Position numbers and translations under genes: made by a program. The notes beneath the pieces are model-generated. The model did no database searches and was not told where the DNA came from. It saw nothing but the letters and a program-made list of their open reading frames with translations. A DNA stretch of 64,000 nt from Cinnamomum chago (Eukaryota; Streptophyta; Magnoliopsida; Laurales; Lauraceae): positions 125,401,001 to 125,465,000 of the forward strand of contig CP142453.1 in assembly GCA_038049695.1 (NCBI GenBank), written 5' to 3'. Below, in pieces: positions 11,289-22,400 of this stretch (its first letter is position 1; each line of letters opens with the position of its first letter).

Positions 11289-12922
11289 GTATTTAAATGT
11301 CGCGAAGAATTAATTCAATGGGCACAAGCAGTTGGGCGTGCAGTTGGATTTGTTTTGACGATTGCAAGTTCGAATCAAGGTGAATTTGGTCAAAAGCCTT
11401 ATTTGTTTATGCAATGTGAGCGAAGTGGACATTACCAGTCGATAAAGATTTAATCGAAAAAATACTGGTACTAGAAAATGCAATTGTCCATTTCGTTTGA
11501 AAGGCATTAAATTGGAAGTCGGGAATGATTGGGTATCAATGGTCGTTTGCGGGATCCATAATCACCCAGCTGCGTATTACATGGAAGGTCATTCGTACGC
11601 TGGCAGATTATCAGAGGATGAAACAGGCATTATGATTGATTTGTCCAAAAATTTAGTGAAGCCACGTGACATACTATCCACATTGAAGGCTAGAGATCCA
11701 CTAAATGTGTCAACCATTAAAACCATTTACAATGCTCATAAAAAACATCGAGTGGCAGAAACTACAGGGATGTCTCAGATGCAATAATTAATGTTTAATC
11801 TCAGTAAGCATGATTACATTTCGTGGCATAGAAGTCATGGTGAGCCAAACGAGCTTTAAGATTTATTTTTTGCTCATCCTCGTTCACTTGATTTGTTACG
11901 TGCTTTTCCTCGCATACTTCTTATGGACACGACATACAAGACTAACAGGTTCAACATGCCACTTTTTGAAATAGTCGGTGTCACATCAAGAGAGTTTACT
12001 TTTTCTGTTACATTTGTATTCATCCACTTCGAGAAAGAGGACAATTTTGCATGGGCATTAAGTTGTTTGCGTTCTACTATGGACGGGTGTTCATTACCAC
12101 GAGTGGTGTAGATTGACAGAGATTTAGCATTTATGAATGATGTGGATCGCGCTTTCCCCGAGTAAACCACTTTGCTGTGCAAATGGCATATTGGGAGGAA
12201 TGTATTAATAAATTGTAAGAAGCTATTCGAAGAAAGCATGCATGGGAGAGTTTCTACTCCAAGTGGTTTTATCTAGTGGACTCTGATACCACCGAAGAGT
12301 ATTCCAAGAGGTTGCTGACTATTGAGCAATCATTTCGCAGATATCCTAAAGCACTCAATTACATCAAAACGATATGGCAGAATAAATATAAGGAGAAATT
12401 TGTGCAAGCCTGGCCAACAGATCAATGCATTGCGGTAACAGGACGACGAATCGAGCTGAAAGTCAACATGCAAGGTTGAAAAGGCATTTATGTAATTCAA
12501 TGGGCAATTTTGAGTCCGTATGGTCACATGTTCATAATCTATTGGAGGCGCAATTCACATCCATTAAAGCATCATTGGAATGAAGTGTCAATTTTGTGCG
12601 GCATGATTTCAGGCACTCATTGTACAACGAACTAAGAGGTTTTGCTTCTTATGCTGCAATGTATCACATTTTAGAAGAAACAAATCGTTCTCATATTGTT
12701 GGGGTTGATTTTGAAACTTATGGTTGTCAAATCCGATTAAGTCACGGTTTGTCATGTGTACATGAAATCTATACATATATCTCAGGAGGTCGTCCAATTC
12801 CACTATCTTCTATTGATTTGTTCTGGAGGAAGCTGGACTTCATGCCTACCACTAGAGTAGAGAATGATGATTTAAACTACAATGTTGAGTTAGAATTGTT
12901 CGCCGACCAATTCAAAAAATAA
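11289..12922 (+). pseudogene. FAR1-type/MULE transposase, broken
   Basis: Decayed DDE transposase of a Mutator-like element. After an acceptor-like 'cttag' at 11284-11288 comes a FAR1-like DNA-binding region (FKCREELIQWAQAVGRAVGF; then KCNCPFRLKG and CGIHNHP, interrupted by a stop/frameshift near 11450). The MULE core follows: LLMDTTYKTNRFNMPLFE near 11920 (first catalytic Asp region), IDRDLAFMND after an in-frame TAG near 12109, and CKWHIGRNVL near 12177. Then come the FRHSLYNELRGFASYAAM block and a SWIM-like motif (YGCQIRLSHGLSCVHEI, near 12720-12770) whose first Cys is replaced by Tyr. Stops lie near 11450, 11786, 11860, 12109, 12163 and 12271, and frames change. It cannot encode a working protein as written. 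Confidence 0.85.
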
Positions 12923-12951
12923 AAAAGCCTCAGTCGGGTAAACTTCAGTGG

Positions 12952-13914
12952 TTGCAAAAATTACGTGAAATTATTAATCCTTCAACCACTTTACTTGCAG
13001 AGCCAGAGGTGAAGAAGCAAGGTCGTGGACGACCTACTTCAAAGAAAAAAGATATTACATCGACTCGAAGAGATCCATCAGGATTTGAATATGCTGAGGC
13101 TAATCATTCATTTTTTGTACCGGACAGGCATAGTTTCGCATCATCTTGTGTTCCCCCAGCGCCACAACCTTGGAGATTTTCTACTGATATGCAGCTGGAG
13201 TTTGGTCAACATAAGAGCAGTGACCAGTTTCCTACTATTGTGCATCATAACTTTGGCCAGCATAGTTACGTGGACCGATTGCATACAAATTTACATCCAG
13301 AGTTTGGCTCATGTAGTTACGTTGACCAATTTCATGTTGAATTGTACTCGGGTTTTGGCTCACATAGTTATGTTGACCAATTTTCTACTGATTTCTATTC
13401 AGAGTATGACTCACATAGTTACGTCCACCAGTTTCCACCTCATTTGCGTCCGTATATTACATCTGTGACCGATGTCATTGCTAATGGGAATTGCAGGTTT
13501 CGTAGCGTCACTATGGCTTTACGTATGGATGAAGGTCAAAATGCATGGGTTATTGTAAAGTATGGTATGCTAACTGAGCTGAACAACAATGCTGATGAGT
13601 ATGCATCCTTGTATGGAAGTTACAAAAGTCTTTCGCACATAAGAAAAGTGCTGACATTTTTTGAGACAGATAAGCCTGCACCATTGCTTCATTGGATGAA
13701 TTTGTCGGACATGAGTCACTTGATTGCGTCATGGTATAATGTGGTTTTCATTTTAATTAGTGAATCACAGAGCATGATGTCTCTTCCTCTACGGTCTGCA
13801 CCACCACCACCACACGAACAACATGTAATTTGCATTGGACATGTCAATCAGAACCACTTTGTGGAGGTATCCTTGGTTCCCAATGCTCCAATGCCCCCTA
13901 TCATGATCCAATAG
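12952..13914 (+). CDS. OTU-like cysteine protease domain ORF of the MULE, with 17-aa repeats
   Basis: An open frame of about 320 residues directly after the transposase; it was probably its C-terminal extension before a frameshift in the A-rich run near 12910-12935. In order: a linker (KLQWLQKLREI); an AT-hook-like GRGRP at residues 24-28; five 17-residue repeats at residues 77-161; and an OTU-like domain beginning near residue 168. The nucleophile motif is N178-G179-N180-C181, and the candidate catalytic His is H302 in QNHFVEV. Canonical OTU enzymes have Asp three residues before the Cys; here it is Asn, so activity is doubtful. OTU domains are deubiquitinases, and fusion to MULE transposases is, to my knowledge, known in plants. 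The first codon is TTG and no Met near it is a natural start. It may be a pseudogene fragment that happens to stay open. Confidence 0.7.
   Translation: MQKLREIINPSTTLLAEPEVKKQGRGRPTSKKKDITSTRRDPSGFEYAEANHSFFVPDRHSFASSCVPPAPQPWRFSTDMQLEFGQHKSSDQFPTIVHHNFGQHSYVDRLHTNLHPEFGSCSYVDQFHVELYSGFGSHSYVDQFSTDFYSEYDSHSYVHQFPPHLRPYITSVTDVIANGNCRFRSVTMALRMDEGQNAWVIVKYGMLTELNNNADEYASLYGSYKSLSHIRKVLTFFETDKPAPLLHWMNLSDMSHLIASWYNVVFILISESQSMMSLPLRSAPPPPHEQHVICIGHVNQNHFVEVSLVPNAPMPPIMIQ
13180..13434 (+). repeat. Five tandem 51-bp coding repeats (17 aa each)
   Basis: In-frame repeats in the OTU ORF, residues 77-93, 94-110, 111-127, 128-144 and 145-161. The shared pattern is roughly FGSHSYVDQF at the C-terminal half with a variable N-terminal half. 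They form an acidic/aromatic linker between transposase and OTU domain. Exact 51-base spacing and preserved frame across five diverged units suggest past selection on the protein. Confidence 0.85.
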
Positions 13915-14269
13915 GGTGCATACAAATACCAATGTGCAGCACAATGGGCTTTGATTTATGAACAAAACTTTGAAGACTACGAACGGATATGGAATCCATC
14001 TACTGTAACCCAACCTACTGTACATTTGGATTCTGATTAATATTGTTTGAAGACTATTTTGTTGTTGATTCTAATTAATATTGTTCGAAGCCAATCTAGA
14101 CCATTCATTCTATGTTTTTTTGTTCTCTATTTTTCATTTTTTTTTTCACTTAGTAATTTTGACTGTGTTTGATTTAGTAATTTTTCCTTTTTCGTTATAA
14201 ATTATTGTTATCTTAACATTATCTATTTAATAATTTTTTAAATCTTCCTTAATCAAAAGATAACCACAA

Positions 14270-14570
14270 ATTATAAGATATAATCCTAAAACAAGTAATA
14301 ATAATAAATAAATAAATAAATAATACGATTTAGACAAAAAAAATCAAAAAATATAAGTAATAATAACAAAACAAAAAAAATAAAAAAATACGATTTAGAC
14401 AAAAAAAAATATAAAAATTTATTAGTAATAATAATAAAAGAAAAAAATATTTAAACAAAAAAATCAAAAAATATTAAGTACACAAAAAAATCCAAAAAAG
14501 TTTATCTATCACATCATAAAGTAAACAGAATAAAAAAAATTAAACAAAATTAAATTAAAAAAATTTACCA
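14270..14570. repeat. A-rich low-complexity tract
   Basis: Long runs of 'aaaaaa', 'aataaataaataaataa' and 'acgatttagacaaaaaa' repeats between the OTU ORF and the right terminal repeat. No coding content. Confidence 0.7.
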
Positions 14571-14589
14571 TCTCCATCTTCAAATCTCA

Positions 14590-14821
14590 TTAACCGGACC
14601 ATGATAATAAAAAAAACAAAGTAAAAAAATTTAATAAAAAAATTAAAAAATATTTGACAAGCCTCCCATCACTCACTTGTCGCTTTCAAATAAAAAAGTC
14701 AAATCTCTCATAATCATTCGTACAGAATAGGGAGAAGAAATGTGTTTGAAAGTCAAATAAAAACTTTCAACTGACAAGCTTCAAAAAACGTGCATCTGAA
14801 TTCAGCAAAAATTCATCTGTG
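14590..14821 (-). repeat. MULE right terminal inverted repeat
   Basis: Inverse of the left arm at 10136-10363. It starts inside at 'ttaaccggaccatgataataa' and ends near 'attcatctgtg' at 14821, before the candidate 9-bp duplication. Confidence 0.7.
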
Positions 14822-14830
14822 TTTAGAATT

Positions 14831-16309
14831 ATTCTTTGGAGTGAGTCAGTGGGGGCCCATAGACAAGCCACTAGGAGATGGAAAACCGGATCAAAGATGA
14901 TTGGGTCTGAAAATATTCCTGATGCAAAAAACTTAAATGATTTAAAAGTTTAATATAGTTTTCTAAATACAATTTACTTTTATCGGTAAAATAGCACCTA
15001 AACTACAAATATAATACCAACCAAACATGAGAAAAATAAAAATAATTTATTAAAAGAGTAATAGTTTCAGATCTAGTATTCCATATAGAGATAGACTAAA
15101 TGACAAAAATTGTATTATAAGGGCTGCACCAATTGAAGGAACCCAGGTAATCCCTACTAATTTATGGTGTATTAGTAGATCTACCATGTGTAAATATATA
15201 CTAAAGTATAGAAAGAATTTTCAAGATGGGTCCTAGGTCCTTTCTTATATATATGTAACTTGTAAGTGGCAATTTGAAACTAAGTTATTCAAAAACTCAA
15301 AGATAATCAATGACAGCGTCCCATATCTAAAATCTAAACCATTCAAGAGCATGACCCCCCCACCCTTTTTTTTTTCCTTAAAATAACTTTCTTCAAACAG
15401 ATTTATTCCGACATGGACAATAATAATCAAAGCACAATGATACAACTATATTCCTTTACCCACGATGGATGAAACTCTAATTGGGTTAAAAAAATTATAT
15501 AATAGAAGAACGCAAAACAAAATTAATTTTGAGCAGATTAGATTCCAATATGAGCCCCAGAAGATGAAACCAACCCCCAAATACCATCTTTAATGGAAAG
15601 GAGATCTTCTTTAATGAATGCAAAATCAATTTTTAGCATACCATAGTCTTGAGGTTTTTTACAACAAATGTTCTTACTATATATTTAATGGCCCCTCAAT
15701 TGTTTTTACTTTTATTTTTATTTATCACATGGTGAAGTCCAGAAGGAAAATTTATTAGGTCTGCCACTGTCCTTACTCGTTACCTAGTGTGGAATACAGG
15801 TGAGATTAAAACCATATGATCCAACCCATTCAAGAGTCGGACCATCCCTTTGCGGCTGTTAACAAGAGATCAATCAAATTCTCAAGCTATTTGTAAAACC
15901 CAATAACAAGATTAATCGTTTCTTTAAACTTACACAAATATATCAAAAGGAACTAATCCTACAAAAAAGGTTGTTTCTGGCACATATTCCATCACAGCAT
16001 GGTCAATAAGAGCACTGAAAAACAACTTACAGACATCACAAAAACAACAGAAGAAAGAGCCATATCTATACAGGATATGTAGGAGATAATAGACATATTC
16101 ACATGGCAATACAATGTGGTGGTCCATGTGTAAAAGATTCCATTGATGAGAGGAGGAATATGCAGTCCATGCTGCTCAACACATTTGCATAGGCTTGACA
16201 TTGAAATCGAAAGTCTTCCATCAATGGGATATTCTTTTGCATGTAGCCTGATGAATGGTTCAGATCACCACATGGCACACAGCCTTGGATGAAATCCAGA
16301 ACAGCTCTC
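14831..16309. other. Intergenic, no gene seen
   Basis: AT-rich unique-looking sequence with short ORFs only. About 16080-16320 is recognisably homologous to 19240-19460 downstream of NPF copy C ('gattccattgatgagag' and 'tccatgctg' landmarks). That part is ancestral 3' flank carried along with the duplication. Confidence 0.5.
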
Positions 16310-18440
16310 TCCATTGTTTCTAGTGGTCACCTTCTCAATCACTGACATGAGAAAGCCACTAATGAAGCTCCCTAAGCCGAAAATGCTCAAATAGAGGGAC
16401 AGCCTCACGCACTCCTCATCCCGTCTGGCACCTGATCATAGAAGAATTCTTGTAGACCAACCAACGAAAACACTTCAACCACTCCAAACAGAACATACTG
16501 AGGAAGAAGCCACCACACACTCATTGGAATAGTAGCTGCTGGCTCATCAATCAAACCTGCATCTCTAGCCACAGCGAGTCTCTTTGACTCTACCACGGCT
16601 GCCACACCCATGGAAACTACCGATATAAACATCCCAATGCCAATCCTCTGAAGCAATGTAATGCCAGATGGTAGGCCTGTAATAGCTCTGGTCGCAGGAA
16701 CAAATACTCGGTCGTAGATGGGAATCATAAGGAGGACGGAAAGGCAAATAAATGTCTGGAGAGTGGCAGGTGGTATTTGGAATTCAGAACCAATTCCTCT
16801 TTCCATGGTGCTGCCCTGCTTCGTGAAGAATGTGGATGACTGTGCGACAATGACCCCATATATCAAACATGTAGCCCATATGGGAAACAACCACAGCAAC
16901 CACAGCACCATTTTAGCATCTTCCACTTGACTCGTGGTGCATACGCTTCATCCTTGCTTCAGAGAGTCTGGGTTCTCTGTAGCAGCAGCAGCTCGGTCCA
17001 AAAACCAGCTTGTTTGGACAAGGTTGTATGCAATACTGTTATTTTCTTCAAAGCTTAAACTAAGGGCTACAAGTGAAGCAAATGAATCTGTAACAAAGCC
17101 ATTGATCTGATCGATCTCATCATCAATAGCAACCCAAGCCACTTATCTGATGGGTCAGTCTCATTCTAATATTTATTATATAGACCATGTCCCATAGGTT
17201 TATGCAAAGTAACGAACCAAATATCAACCCTTCATTTGATGGCCAGCAAATGGAGAGTAGTTAGGAATCATCTTCTAAGCATCTAAAGGCAACAAAAGTA
17301 GGGCTGACTCTTGAGTGGATAAGATCTTCAATTGGTTCGATGGTTTATCCACAACATAAACATCAAATCAATAGTTTAAAATCGTCAACCATGAGAACCC
17401 ATGGACGAACTCGTGACCCAACAAATCATAAATACCCTGCAAATGAATAGATTTGATTTGTGAGAACAAAGCAAAATTATTAAGGAATTCTTTATTTCAT
17501 GTAATTGATTTCAGAGGAATTCTAAAACTTACATTGCCAAAAGTAGTTAAAATGAAGAATCAAAGGTGGATGTCCAAAAATGACCATTAAATAACCTCCC
17601 CTTTAATGGAATTGAATCAAGATTGGAAATGAATACCCGGCCATCACCCTCGTAATTCAAATCCTAGGAAAGTCAAGGTCCCATGCCTTATACCCTTCAC
17701 CTTCACCTCATATAATTCACCCTTCACCTTTGTAATAATGCTTTTGTGGAGCTAATTTAACCTTGAATTCTTATACATTCAATTCCTATGTATTCTCTAC
17801 AAACAAACAAGCCCTAAAAGTAAATACTGAATCTCTTACTTGAATTGGGTGGAGCTGCCGTGAAGAGGTACTTTTGTTGCTTCATAATCAATAGGGAGAA
17901 GACTGTTTCTATCTGTGGTGGAAGATGGGCCGTTCTGGTTACATGCTGCTGCAACAAACACTATAAGAATGCTCAGAAAAGGGTTCTTTTCCTCCTTCAG
18001 ACAATACCGATACCTCTTGGTTCCAAGCAAGAAAACAACCAGTGCCACAATCATTGAAATGCACGTAACTCCAAATCCAAGTCCCCAGCTAAGGTTATCT
18101 TGAATATAGTTGAGGATCCATAGTGAAATAACATTACCTTAACATAGCCCAAAGTACCACCAATTAAAGAATGAACTTTTGGACTTGCTCTCTTTAGGAT
18201 CACGCGGGTCAAATTGATCTGCCCCAAATGCTTGCACACATGGCTTGTGCCCTCCCTCAGCTGGGGCCACTACATACAGAGAGACAAGAAGAAGAAGACA
18301 ACTTGAAACCGAGCTGGAGAAGGGCAAGATGATTTACTTAATGTCTCTATTTCTCAATCTGGTGGTCGAAGAGAACGAAGTGCAGCAGATAGAGTCAGCA
18401 AACCTAACCCCTATATTCATCAGCATTCAACTTGAAAGTA
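16310..18440 (-). pseudogene. NPF5-type transporter pseudogene (copy B)
   Basis: Exons 3 and 4 of an NPF gene, very close to copies A and C, but dead. Exons 1 and 2 are absent from the 1.1 kb upstream. Exon 3 (about 18401-17836) has an early in-frame TGA where copy C has TGT, two extra bases before [11 protein letters not shown], and a TAA after NWWYFGLC where copy A has a Ser codon. The exon 4 acceptor CAG is CTG (17008-17010 region). Exon 4 also has TGG to TGA (near 16950), a 9-base tandem duplication giving WLLWL near 16888-16905, a two-base insertion after PDGMRS (near 16408), and loss of the C-terminal 50 residues after about 16315. It has no plausible transporter function. Confidence 0.9.
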
Positions 18441-19463
18441 TCAGCAAGCACCTATATACATCCTGTGATCTTGTACTGCTGCAATTGTATTAGGAAACAA
18501 TTTTAGATGGTTGTTAGTTTTGATTTGATAGGGTCCAGGGGCCCACAACAGATGGTAATTTATCAAGTAGTGGTAACAATAGAATACAAAAGTTGGTTGA
18601 TGTGGAGCTGGGGAGAGATTGTGGGGCGGGTAGGGGATGATGGAAGAACTAGGGTATAGGTCAGACCTCATGCCTAAAGTGGATACACCTCATGCGTATG
18701 GCTGCACACCAAAGTCTTTCGAGACATTTGTGTGAAAATACCTTATAATAACTCAATACAATGTATGACTATGTTTATTGCCAATGTAGACGCTAATAGA
18801 GTTAAAATCCTCAATTTCGTTATGATCTTAGGAATACGCCTGTGCGCTTGTAATGGGTGATCAGAGAACCATACAATTCAACAAAAGTATAGATGATCCG
18901 AGCCATATTCACGAGGTGGACCATTGCTTTGTCAAAGTTAAGGGAACAAATTGTTTACAATAAAGAGAATAATTAAAATAATAATAATAATAAAGACGAT
19001 CAAATTCTCAATCCATTTGTAAAACACAATAACACATTGAATGTTTCGAACTTTTCACAAAACGCAAAAGAACATAATCTTACAATAGTGGGTGTTTCTG
19101 ATGCACCCTCCCTCAGATTGATAGGATGGATTACCAAACCTTAGGTAACATGTATAGAATAGAGAGCTGCAGTATGCAGTACATGTTCTGCTTGCTGCCC
19201 CACAATATCCTGTAATAGAAATGCTAACAAGGCCTGCCACTTAATTTAGGGATGATGAACCCATTCATCTAGCAACAGAATGTGGTAGGTCATCTGTACG
19301 AGATTCCAATGATGAGAGAAATACACGGTCCATGCTGTACACACTAAAAAGGGTGATCAGCATCAGGCGGTCAATTATACACATCTGCATAGCATGACTA
19401 TGGATGTGATCGACCACATGAATGGCTCAGATCACCACATGGCGATGCAAACATTTGTCCCCC
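18441..19463. other. Intergenic between NPF copies B and C
   Basis: No exon 1 or exon 2 of copy B could be found here, so that gene is 5'-truncated rather than long-introned. The last 200 bases are the 3' flank of copy C, homologous to the flank of copy B. Otherwise nothing recognised. Confidence 0.5.
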
Positions 19464-22400
19464 TCACATAGAGAGGACATTTTTCCTCTGGTTCTTATAG
19501 ATGTGAGATTTGGAAAAATACAGGAAGAGGCCCAGTTCGATGGCGCTGAGTCCTGCAACCAGCCAGTAGAAGTAATCAAAATGGGCCCGGTTGAGATTGT
19601 TTGAAAACCAGCTCTCTCCATTGTCTTTGGTGGTCACCATCTCGATCACTGAGATGAGAAAGCCACTGATGAAGCTCCCTACGCCGAAAATGCTCAAGTA
19701 GAGGGCCAGCCCCACACTTCTCATCCCATCCGGCACCTGATCATAGAAGAATTCTTGTAAACCGACCATCGCAAAAACATCAGACAGTCCAAACAGGATA
19801 TACTGAGGAAGCAGCCACCACACACTCATTGGAACAGTTTCTGTTGGCTTATCAATCAGACCTGCATCTCTTGCGACAACTAGTCTCTGTGCCTCTACTA
19901 TGGCTGCAACCACCATGGAGATGACTGATAGAAACAACCCAATGCCAATCCTCTGAAGCAATGTTACGCCAGATGGTAGGCCTGTAAAAGCTCTGGTCGC
20001 AGGAACGAATATCCGATCATAGATGGGGATGACAACAACAACAGAAAGGCTGATAAATGTCTGGAGAGTTGCAGGCGGTATCTGGAATCCAAAACCCATT
20101 CCTCTTTCCATGGTGCTGCCTTGCTTTGTGAAGAGTGTGGTTGACTGTGCAAAAACAACCCCATATATCAAACAGGTAACCCATACTGGAACCAACTGCA
20201 GCACCATTTTAGCATCTTCCACCTGACTCATGCTGCACACACTCCAACTATTCTTTGGAGAATCTAGATTTTTTGGAGCAGCAGCTCGGTCCAAGAACCT
20301 GCTTGTTTGGACAAGTTGCATGCAATACTGTTATTTTCTTCAAATGCTTAAAATAAGGGGTACAAATACAACTGAAGCAAATGAATTTATAAACCCAATT
20401 GCTTATTTGATGGGTCCCGTTGTAATATTCATTATATTTATAAACCCAATTGTTTATTTGATGGGTCCTGTTGTAATATTCATTATATAGACCATGTCCC
20501 AAAGTTTTTGCAAAGTAGCAAACCTTATTCCAACCCTCCAATCGATGGCCAGCATATGAAGAGTAAGGATAATATAATAATAAGATTATAAAACTTTCAA
20601 CAAAAAAGGACCAACTCATGGTTGGATAAGGACTCTGGTTGGGGCAGTGGTATATCCACAACATAAACACCAAATCCACAGTTTAGATCATCAACCATAA
20701 GTGCCTCACGTACAAACTTGAGACCCAATAAATTACATGTATCCTGCCAGTAGAAAGATTTGATTTGGAGAACGAAGCAAAGTTACTAAAAATTAAATAC
20801 TGATTCTCTTACTTGAATTGGGTGGAGCTTCCATGAACAGGTACTTCTGTTGCTTCATAATCAGTAGGAAGAAGACTGTTTTTATCTGTGGTGGATGGTG
20901 GGCCTTGCCGATTGCGTGCTGCTGCAACAAAGACTTCAAGAATGCCCACGAAAGGGTTCTTTCCCTTCTTTAGACAATACCGATACGTCTTGGTTCCAAG
21001 CAAGAAAACAACCAGTGCAACCATCATTGAAATGGATGGAACTCCAAATCCAAGACCCCAGCTAAGGTTATCTTGAATGTAGTTGAGAAGCCATAGTGAA
21101 ATAACAGTCCCCCCACACATTCCAAAGTACCACCAATTAAAGAATGAGCTTTTGGATTTGTTCTCTTCAGGATCACTTGGGTCGAACTGATCTGCTCCAA
21201 AAGCCTGCACATTTGGCTTGTGCCCACCTTGGGCTAGGGCCACTAAATAAAGAGACAGGAAGAAGAAGCCAACTTGGAATTGAGTTGGAGAAGGGCAAAC
21301 TGATGTACTATTTTCACAATCAGGAGGTCGAAGAGAAGGGAGTGTCGCTGATAGAGTCAGCAAGCCTAGTCCCTGCATGCATCTCCATTGAACTTAAAAG
21401 GATTAGCAAACAATTAAAGAAATCCTAGGACTTTGTATGCAGAAAAAATATATTAGGGAACAATTTGTTGGCATTATTTTATGGTACAATGGTCCACAGA
21501 GGATGGAAAACTTCCAAGATTAGAAGATGGTGAGCAGTGGTCTAGGAAATGGATGATTTATAATAGAATAAAAAACTAGTGAGAGGGAGAGGGAAAGGGG
21601 GGATGCATTGATCTTCCAAATAGGTAGGTCTCCATTTGCTATGAAGGCCATCATTCAACATTCTGGATTTCAGAAACTTTGGATTCACTATATACAATAT
21701 AGTTGAGGTTTTAGTTTACAAAGCTTTACATATGAAGGCCATCATTTAACTTTTGGGATTTCAGAAATTTTGGTCTCGCATGGAACATACAATATACTAA
21801 GGTTTTAGTTTACAAAGCTTTACATCTGCTTCAGTGAAGGGGCCTGTAAAAGCCCTCATGACAGTAGATAAAGTTCACCCAAAAGTGAGATACAGCCACA
21901 TCATTCGTGAAAATAAGACTACATAATTTTTTTCTTCCAAATTTCCCCATGTGTACTCTTATGTTATACAATAAATAGGCATAACTGGATCACTGAAACT
22001 CAAAGGAGGAATCAGGAATGTCCTAAACCTGACTAGAAACCAAATATCACGGAACTCACTCCACGTGGATATTCCACTCCCACTGTTTATGAAAAAAATA
22101 TATATATTCCAAGTTCTACAGGCTCTTTGCAATGGATTCTCTATTGACAAAAAATGATCAGTATATAGCACAAAATCAGAAAGAGTTCAAATATATCCAT
22201 TTCCACAACAAATCAACTCATTTTCATGCTTGGTTGTGGAGAGTTTTAACGAAGCTCATTTTCTCAAGAATAGGTTTGAGAACTGCTAACAAAATAGAAG
22301 ATTTTCTAAAAGAAATGTTTGGGTTCTTGGTTTTAAGAAACATTACCTAAACCAATTGATTAGATATTATATGAATTTCTAATTCTATATCAATTTTAAC

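Larger units (their letters stand above)
10136..14821 (+). mobile_element. Mutator-like element (MULE), degenerate, with OTU-type ORF
   Basis: Two long imperfect terminal inverted repeats (about 10136-10363 and 14590-14821) flank a FAR1/MULE transposase remnant and a downstream OTU-like ORF. Shared arm landmarks include 'gagagatttgactttt', 'tgatgggaggctt' and 'attatcatggtccggtta'. A direct 9-bp repeat TTTAGAATT at 10127-10135 and 14822-14830 has the length expected of a Mutator target duplication. However, both flanks belong to a longer direct similarity, so the ends are not certain. The transposase carries several stops and frameshifts, so the element is not autonomous. Confidence 0.75.
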
